NCBI GenBank assembly: GCA_041301185.1
Contig: JBFYSV010000051.1
Location: 1-26,938 of the forward strand
Reading direction: 5' to 3'
Source: JAQBDA01 sp041301185
GTDB taxonomy: Bacteria; Chloroflexota; Anaerolineae; Anaerolineales; UBA4823
DNA: 26,938 bases
Shown: positions 24,253 through 26,938 of the stretch, piece after piece
How positions within the stretch are numbered: position 1 is the stretch's first letter
How the letters are laid out: every line of letters begins with the position of its first letter
Program-made: the position numbers and the translations under genes
The notes under the pieces: model-generated
What the model was told of the DNA's origin: nothing
Databases searched by the model: none
The model's input: the letters and a program-made list of their open reading frames with translations, nothing else

Positions 24253-25413
24253 ATGACAGACGTTGTTATAGCAGGAATTGGACAGACGGAAGTTGGCGAG
24301 CACTGGGATCTCTCTCTGCGCGAGCTGGGATTCCAGGCGATGGAAGCAGCCCTGCGAGACGCCGGGGGATTGCAGCCGCAGGTCTTATTCGTAGGCAATA
24401 TGCTTGCCCCGCAGCTCTCGCGCCAGGCGCACCTGGGGGCGCTGCTGGCTGACTTCTCCGGCCTGGTGGGCATCGAGGCTGCTACGGTAGAATCCGCTGG
24501 GGCTTCGGGCGGGGCAGCCCTGCGCATGGGCTACCTGTCGATCGCATCTGGTCAGGCGGACATCGCCCTGGTGGTGGGTGTGGAGAAGTTCACCGACCAG
24601 GTTGGCTCTGCGGTGGACGCTGCCCTGGCCTCGGCGGGAGATAGCGATTTCGAGGCGGTGCATGGTCTTACCCTGACCGCTCAGGCTGCCCTGTTGATGG
24701 CGCGCTACCTGCGCCAGTACGATGTCCCTCGCGATGCTTTTGCCGGTTTTGCGTTGATTGCCCATGCCAACGGCGCCGGCAACCCCAAAGCCATGTATCG
24801 CAAGGTGATCAGCGCTGAGGCGTACCAGCGGGCAGGTATCGTCAGCGAGCCTCTCAACCTGTTCGACGTGGCTCCCAACGCCGATGGAGCCGCTGCCGCC
24901 TTGTTGGTGCGGCGCGATCTCTTGCCCGTAAATTACCCTCACCCCCTGGTACGGATTTCCGGTTCCAGCCTGGTGACGGATACCCTGGCGCTGCACGACC
25001 GCCACGATCCATTGGTCTTCACTGCCGCCCGCCTTTCGGTGGAGCGAGCCTGCCGCCTGGCGGGCATCACCCCGCAGGATGTTGATTTCTTCGAGCTACA
25101 CGACCAGTTTTCGATTTACGCCGCACTTTCCCTGGAGGCAGCCGGTTTCGCTTTTCCGGGTGAGGGCTGGCAGCTAGCCCAAAACGGGCGGTTAAGCCTG
25201 GCGGGAGCGCTGCCGATCTCCACAATGGGTGGCCTGAAAGCGCGCGGCAACCCGGGTGGCGCGAGCGGGGTCTACCAGGCGGTGGAGGCGGTGCTACAAT
25301 TGCGCGGCCAGGCAGGCGCCAACCAGCTTGCCGGCCCGCGGCGCGCCCTGGTACAGAGCCTGGGCGGCGCAGCAGCTTCAGCAGTCACCCACGTGCTGGA
25401 GGTCAGAGATTAG
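24253..25413 (+). CDS. Thiolase-like protein (archaeal acetoacetyl-CoA thiolase family) lacking the catalytic Cys
   Basis: A 386-residue thiolase-fold protein. Family features: VVIAGIGQTEVGE start, FVGNMLAPQLSRQ, VVGVEKFTDQVG, the ELHDQFSIYAA motif (His283) and STMGGLKARGNPGGASG. Active thiolases of this group have Cys in the ESA-C-ASGG position; here it is Gly83 (GGG, 24499-24501). The GHP histidine is replaced by Asn333 (AAC, 25249-25251). Claisen-type thiolysis by the normal mechanism is therefore unlikely. It sits between HMG-CoA synthase and DUF35 genes as active thiolases do in archaea, so it may be a structural or CoA-binding partner, or act on another substrate by different chemistry, as reported for DUF35-associated thiolase-like aldolases. 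ATG 24253 lies 12 bases after GGGAG; the frame is open further upstream (TTG 24241). Confidence 0.88.
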   Translation: MTDVVIAGIGQTEVGEHWDLSLRELGFQAMEAALRDAGGLQPQVLFVGNMLAPQLSRQAHLGALLADFSGLVGIEAATVESAGASGGAALRMGYLSIASGQADIALVVGVEKFTDQVGSAVDAALASAGDSDFEAVHGLTLTAQAALLMARYLRQYDVPRDAFAGFALIAHANGAGNPKAMYRKVISAEAYQRAGIVSEPLNLFDVAPNADGAAAALLVRRDLLPVNYPHPLVRISGSSLVTDTLALHDRHDPLVFTAARLSVERACRLAGITPQDVDFFELHDQFSIYAALSLEAAGFAFPGEGWQLAQNGRLSLAGALPISTMGGLKARGNPGGASGVYQAVEAVLQLRGQAGANQLAGPRRALVQSLGGAAASAVTHVLEVRD

Positions 25414-25475
25414 TTTGATCACGGAAGGCGTTCATTTAAGCCACGTGATAGGAAATTCAGGTATTTTGATAGTTC

Positions 25476-25488
25476 TTGATAGTATCAA
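25476..25488. repeat. Palindrome TTGATA-G-TATCAA upstream of the DUF35 gene
   Basis: A perfect 6+1+6 palindrome in the AT-rich 128-base gap between the thiolase-like and DUF35 genes. A further TTGATAG lies 10 bases upstream (25466-25472). With TATGCT at 25500-25505 region it could form a weak promoter (TTGATA, 18-base spacer), making the palindrome an operator. This gap contains no other gene. Confidence 0.45.
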
Positions 25489-25541
25489 TTCATTAGACTT
25501 ATGCTTGAATGGTTGCATTTCAGTAGCACAGGAGAATATAC

Positions 25542-25952
25542 ATGGAAGTACCACGCCATTGGCGATTACGAAAACAAAGATATGCTTTAGCTGGTGAGGT
25601 CTGTCCGCATTGTGATTCCAAGATCTTCCCGCCGCGGGATGTTTGCCCCGAGTGCGGGCATGAGGCGAAGACATTGTTCAATTTCAGCGGGCGCGGCGAG
25701 GTGTACTCTTATACTACCGTCTATGACCCGCCGGCGGGTTTTGAAGATTACGCCCCCTACACGGTTGCTCTGGTCAAGCTGGAAGAAGGACCGCTGGTCA
25801 CTGCCCAGCTCACCGACCTGGACGAAGGTAAAGTGGAGATCGGCACCCCGGTCGAGATGGTTACCCGCCGCCTGCGCTCCGACGGCGACGAGCGGGGGTT
25901 ATTGGTGTATGGATATAAGTTCCGGCCTCGGCTCGCCGTAAAACCGACGTAA
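25542..25952 (+). CDS. DUF35 / Zn-ribbon OB-fold protein of the HMG-CoA synthase-thiolase complex
   Basis: A 136-residue protein. An N-terminal helix (VPRHWRLRKQRYALAGEV) leads into a rubredoxin-like zinc ribbon with two CxxC knuckles (CPHC and CPEC, about residues 21-39). An OB fold follows: GRGEVYSYTTVYDPPAGFED, YTVALVKLEEGPLVTAQL and KVEIGTPVEMV. In archaea the equivalent protein bridges thiolase and HMG-CoA synthase and helps form the shared CoA site; the same fold partners thiolase-like aldolases in actinobacterial steroid degradation. AGGAG (25530-25534) lies 7 bases before the ATG. A strong hairpin follows the stop. Confidence 0.92.
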   Translation: MEVPRHWRLRKQRYALAGEVCPHCDSKIFPPRDVCPECGHEAKTLFNFSGRGEVYSYTTVYDPPAGFEDYAPYTVALVKLEEGPLVTAQLTDLDEGKVEIGTPVEMVTRRLRSDGDERGLLVYGYKFRPRLAVKPT

Positions 25953-25965
25953 TGTCATTATGACT

Positions 25966-26010
25966 AATACAGAAACTCCCGGTGCTATTTACCGGGAGTT
26001 TCTGTATTAT
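25966..26010. terminator. Long perfect hairpin terminator after the DUF35 gene
   Basis: Nineteen bases (25966-25984) pair perfectly with 25992-26010 across the 7-base loop GCTATTT; the core is CTCCCGGT/ACCGGGAG with AT-rich outer arms. TTATTACTACTT follows. It lies 13 bases after the DUF35 stop and just before the next promoter. It fits an intrinsic terminator but is longer and more perfect than most. Confidence 0.75.
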
Positions 26011-26017
26011 TACTACT

Positions 26018-26046
26018 TGACGATATGTATCATTTTTGATACACTA
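26018..26046 (+). promoter_or_regulatory. Promoter of the HTH antitoxin-like gene
   Basis: TTGACG (26018-26023, five of six), a 17-base spacer and TACACT (26041-26046, four of six), about 70 bases before the ATG at 26116. The palindrome at 26027-26044 occupies the spacer and the first bases of the -10. Confidence 0.65.
26027..26044. promoter_or_regulatory. Operator-like palindrome in the HTH gene promoter
   Basis: TGTATCA (26027-26033) and TGATACA (26038-26044) form a perfect 7+4+7 palindrome between the -35 and -10 boxes. This is the expected place for an autorepressor site, and the downstream gene encodes an HTH protein that could bind it. Confidence 0.65.
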
Positions 26047-26115
26047 TCTTTGTGCTTGATGATCCGCGGCTGAAGGTGGTTTTCTTCAACGATTGTCACA
26101 ATTGCGAGGTGAAAG

Positions 26116-26397
26116 ATGATCGAGAATCATATCGGAAGTAACTTTGACGATTTTCTGGCTGAAGAAGGTCTGTTGGAAGAAACGGAAGCCATCGCAGTGA
26201 AACGCGTCCTGGCGTATCAGATCAATGAGTTGATGAAAACCCAAAACTTAACCAAGGCAGAGATGGCCCGCCGGATGAAGACCAGCCGCGCAGCTTTGGA
26301 TCGACTACTCGATCCAGATAATCGGTCCGTTACATTGCATACAATGGACAAGGCAGCCCGATCCTTGGGGAAGCGCTTGCGGTTGTCTTTGACATAA
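26116..26397 (+). CDS. XRE/HTH-family antitoxin-like transcriptional regulator (solitary)
   Basis: A 93-residue DNA-binding protein. The N-terminus IGSNFDDFLAEEGLLEE is typical of a family of small HTH regulators often found as antitoxins beside RelE/HigB-like toxins. The helix-turn-helix is in LTKAEMARRMKTSRAALDRL (about 54-73), and the domain closes with SVTLHTMDKAARSLGKRLRL. GAGGTG lies 6 bases before the ATG. Unlike most relatives it has no toxin gene next to it: upstream is a terminator and promoter, downstream is 156 bases then a convergent YoeB gene. It probably represses its own promoter through the palindrome at 26027-26044. Confidence 0.8.
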   Translation: MIENHIGSNFDDFLAEEGLLEETEAIAVKRVLAYQINELMKTQNLTKAEMARRMKTSRAALDRLLDPDNRSVTLHTMDKAARSLGKRLRLSLT

Positions 26398-26515
26398 GTT
26401 ATTGACGGCGATGCGATCTAGTCATAACTTAATGTAAAGGTATTGTAAATTCGTTATATCGTGTAACGGCTATAAGTTCCAGCCGACGGTCCGCGTCTAA
26501 GAGAAAGTGCTTTCG

Positions 26516-26552
26516 CAAAAACAGCGCCCGCTTCGTAAAATGTAGGGGCGCT
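26516..26552 (-). terminator. Candidate terminator of the yefM-yoeB unit
   Basis: On the minus strand AGCGCCC (26552-26546) pairs perfectly with GGGCGCT (26529-26523) across 16 bases, followed after one G by five T residues (26520-26516). It starts one base after the yoeB stop codon. The remaining gap to the HTH gene (26398-26515) shows nothing else. Confidence 0.6.
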
Positions 26553-26553
26553 T

Positions 26554-26823
26554 CTAATAGTGGTACCTGGCTTGTAGGAAATCGATCTGATCCTCCCGGA
26601 CCAGGTAAACGATGCGATGTTCCTGGGTTAGTCGTCTTGACCATGCCCCTGGCGTTAAATATTTTAGAGGTTCGGGTTTACCAATCCCATCGAAAGGATC
26701 TCGTAAAATAGCCTCGATGATGTCGAAAGCTCTGAGTGCAAGCTTCCGGTCAGTTTCAACCCAGTAGCGCAGGTCTTCAATGAACTCGGGCTGAAATACT
26801 GCCGCGCGGACCCTTTTACTCAA
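26554..26823 (-). CDS. yoeB: YoeB-family toxin (mRNA endoribonuclease)
   Basis: About 89 residues, close to the 84-85 of known YoeB. Family pattern: FIEDLRYWVETDRKLALRAF, DPFDGIGKPEPLK (catalytic Glu region), GAWSRRLTQEHRIVY (catalytic Arg region) and the diagnostic C-terminus ARYHY (catalytic His, terminal Tyr). YoeB cleaves mRNA in the ribosomal A site and is neutralised by YefM. The frame is open back to ATG 26871, but that would overlap the antitoxin by 56 bases and add residues not found in the family. TTG 26823 is preferred: it has GTGAGG about 6 bases upstream and overlaps the antitoxin stop by 8 bases (TTGAGTAA), the usual coupled arrangement. A GTG at 26835 is another option. Confidence 0.92.
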   Translation of the reverse strand: MSKRVRAAVFQPEFIEDLRYWVETDRKLALRAFDIIEAILRDPFDGIGKPEPLKYLTPGAWSRRLTQEHRIVYLVREDQIDFLQARYHY

Positions 26824-26938
26824 GATCAACCTCACGCCGCAAAGCATCCACCGAAAGCGGTTGGGCTTCATTTTTCAATGCTCGCCCAAGCGCGGAAAGC
26901 AGGCGTTCGGCATTTGCTGGTGAGCGGAGCAGATAAGC
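26816..26938 (-). CDS. yefM: YefM-family antitoxin (N-terminus beyond window)
   Basis: The last 40 codons of a gene entering from the right edge, in frame to TAA 26818-26816. The visible part begins AYLLRSPANAERLLSALGRA, nearly identical in pattern to the C-terminal half of YefM/Phd antitoxins (AYLLRSPANARRL in Escherichia coli). The remaining tail LKNEAQPLSVDALRREVDLE is the toxin-binding extension, less conserved. The DNA-binding N-terminal half and the operon promoter lie outside the window. Identification is strongly supported by the YoeB gene that overlaps its end. Confidence 0.9.
   Translation of the reverse strand, partial: AYLLRSPANAERLLSALGRALKNEAQPLSVDALRREVDLE

Noticed and set aside
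23136..24527. 463-codon open frame on the minus strand opposite HMG-CoA synthase and the start of the thiolase-like gene
   Set aside because: It covers two well-supported genes and their junction, and its translation is compositionally odd (many R, H, Q) with no domain pattern.
24253..25413. Treating the thiolase-like gene as a pseudogene because catalytic residues are missing
   Set aside because: The frame is full length and uninterrupted, other motifs are well kept, and the gene is embedded in an intact unit; selective loss of the active-site residues points to changed function rather than decay.
25953..26938. Right edge as the start of a prophage or defence island
   Set aside because: Only toxin-antitoxin-type genes are visible; there is no integrase, phage structural gene, nuclease/helicase system or attachment repeat in the window.

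Overview
The window is most likely a chromosomal segment of a member of the Chloroflexota, probably Anaerolineae. This is inferred from gene content, not from a database match: an archaeal-type HMG-CoA synthase / thiolase-like / DUF35 trio beside a class II HMG-CoA reductase, a fused ADP-forming acyl-CoA synthetase, a two-GAF soluble histidine kinase, a GT-C membrane protein and a large secreted beta-helix protein. GC content looks high and most genes are tightly packed. I see no rRNA, CRISPR array, insertion sequence or prophage.

Layout. (1) 1-1285, minus strand: secreted parallel beta-helix protein, cut by the left edge, with a good sigma-70-type promoter. A repeat-rich intergenic stretch (1286-1585) precedes a short-chain acyl-CoA dehydrogenase (1586-2755). 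(2) 2877-13826, plus strand: ten genes with gaps of 41 bp or less, probably one long transcription unit. It holds a GT-C-like membrane protein, an MDR oxidoreductase, a small membrane protein, and a biotin-dependent acyl-CoA carboxylase made of separate carboxyltransferase, biotin carboxylase and biotin carrier subunits with an alpha/beta hydrolase between them. A CYTH protein, an FMN-binding PPOX-like protein and a PhoD-like phosphatase follow. (3) 13832-15719, minus strand: rplS, a class I amidotransferase-like hydrolase and murI, coupled, from a promoter with a structured leader. (4) tRNA-Glu(TTC) with its own promoter and terminator, then a secreted LysM protein. (5) 16731-21602, minus strand: histidine kinase, SpoU/TrmH methyltransferase and ADP-forming acyl-CoA synthetase, followed by a frameshifted gene remnant. 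(6) 21756-25952, plus strand: HMG-CoA reductase, then HMG-CoA synthase, thiolase-like protein and DUF35 protein. The last three start from a perfect-consensus promoter and end at a 19-bp-stem hairpin. (7) Right edge: a solitary HTH antitoxin-like gene with a palindrome inside its promoter, and a YefM-YoeB toxin-antitoxin pair whose antitoxin is cut by the window edge.

How the genes fit together. The acyl-CoA dehydrogenase, carboxylase and ADP-forming synthetase suggest acyl-CoA/propionyl-CoA metabolism with energy conservation at the acyl-CoA level. The 21.7-26.0 kb block is the entry to the mevalonate pathway (acetyl-CoA to mevalonate).

The most striking observation is that the thiolase-like member of the mevalonate block lacks the usual nucleophilic cysteine (Gly83) and has Asn333 where thiolases have the histidine of the GHP motif, while the neighbouring HMG-CoA synthase and reductase keep all recognisable catalytic residues. 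This could be a non-catalytic or repurposed subunit of the archaeal-type thiolase/HMG-CoA synthase/DUF35 complex.
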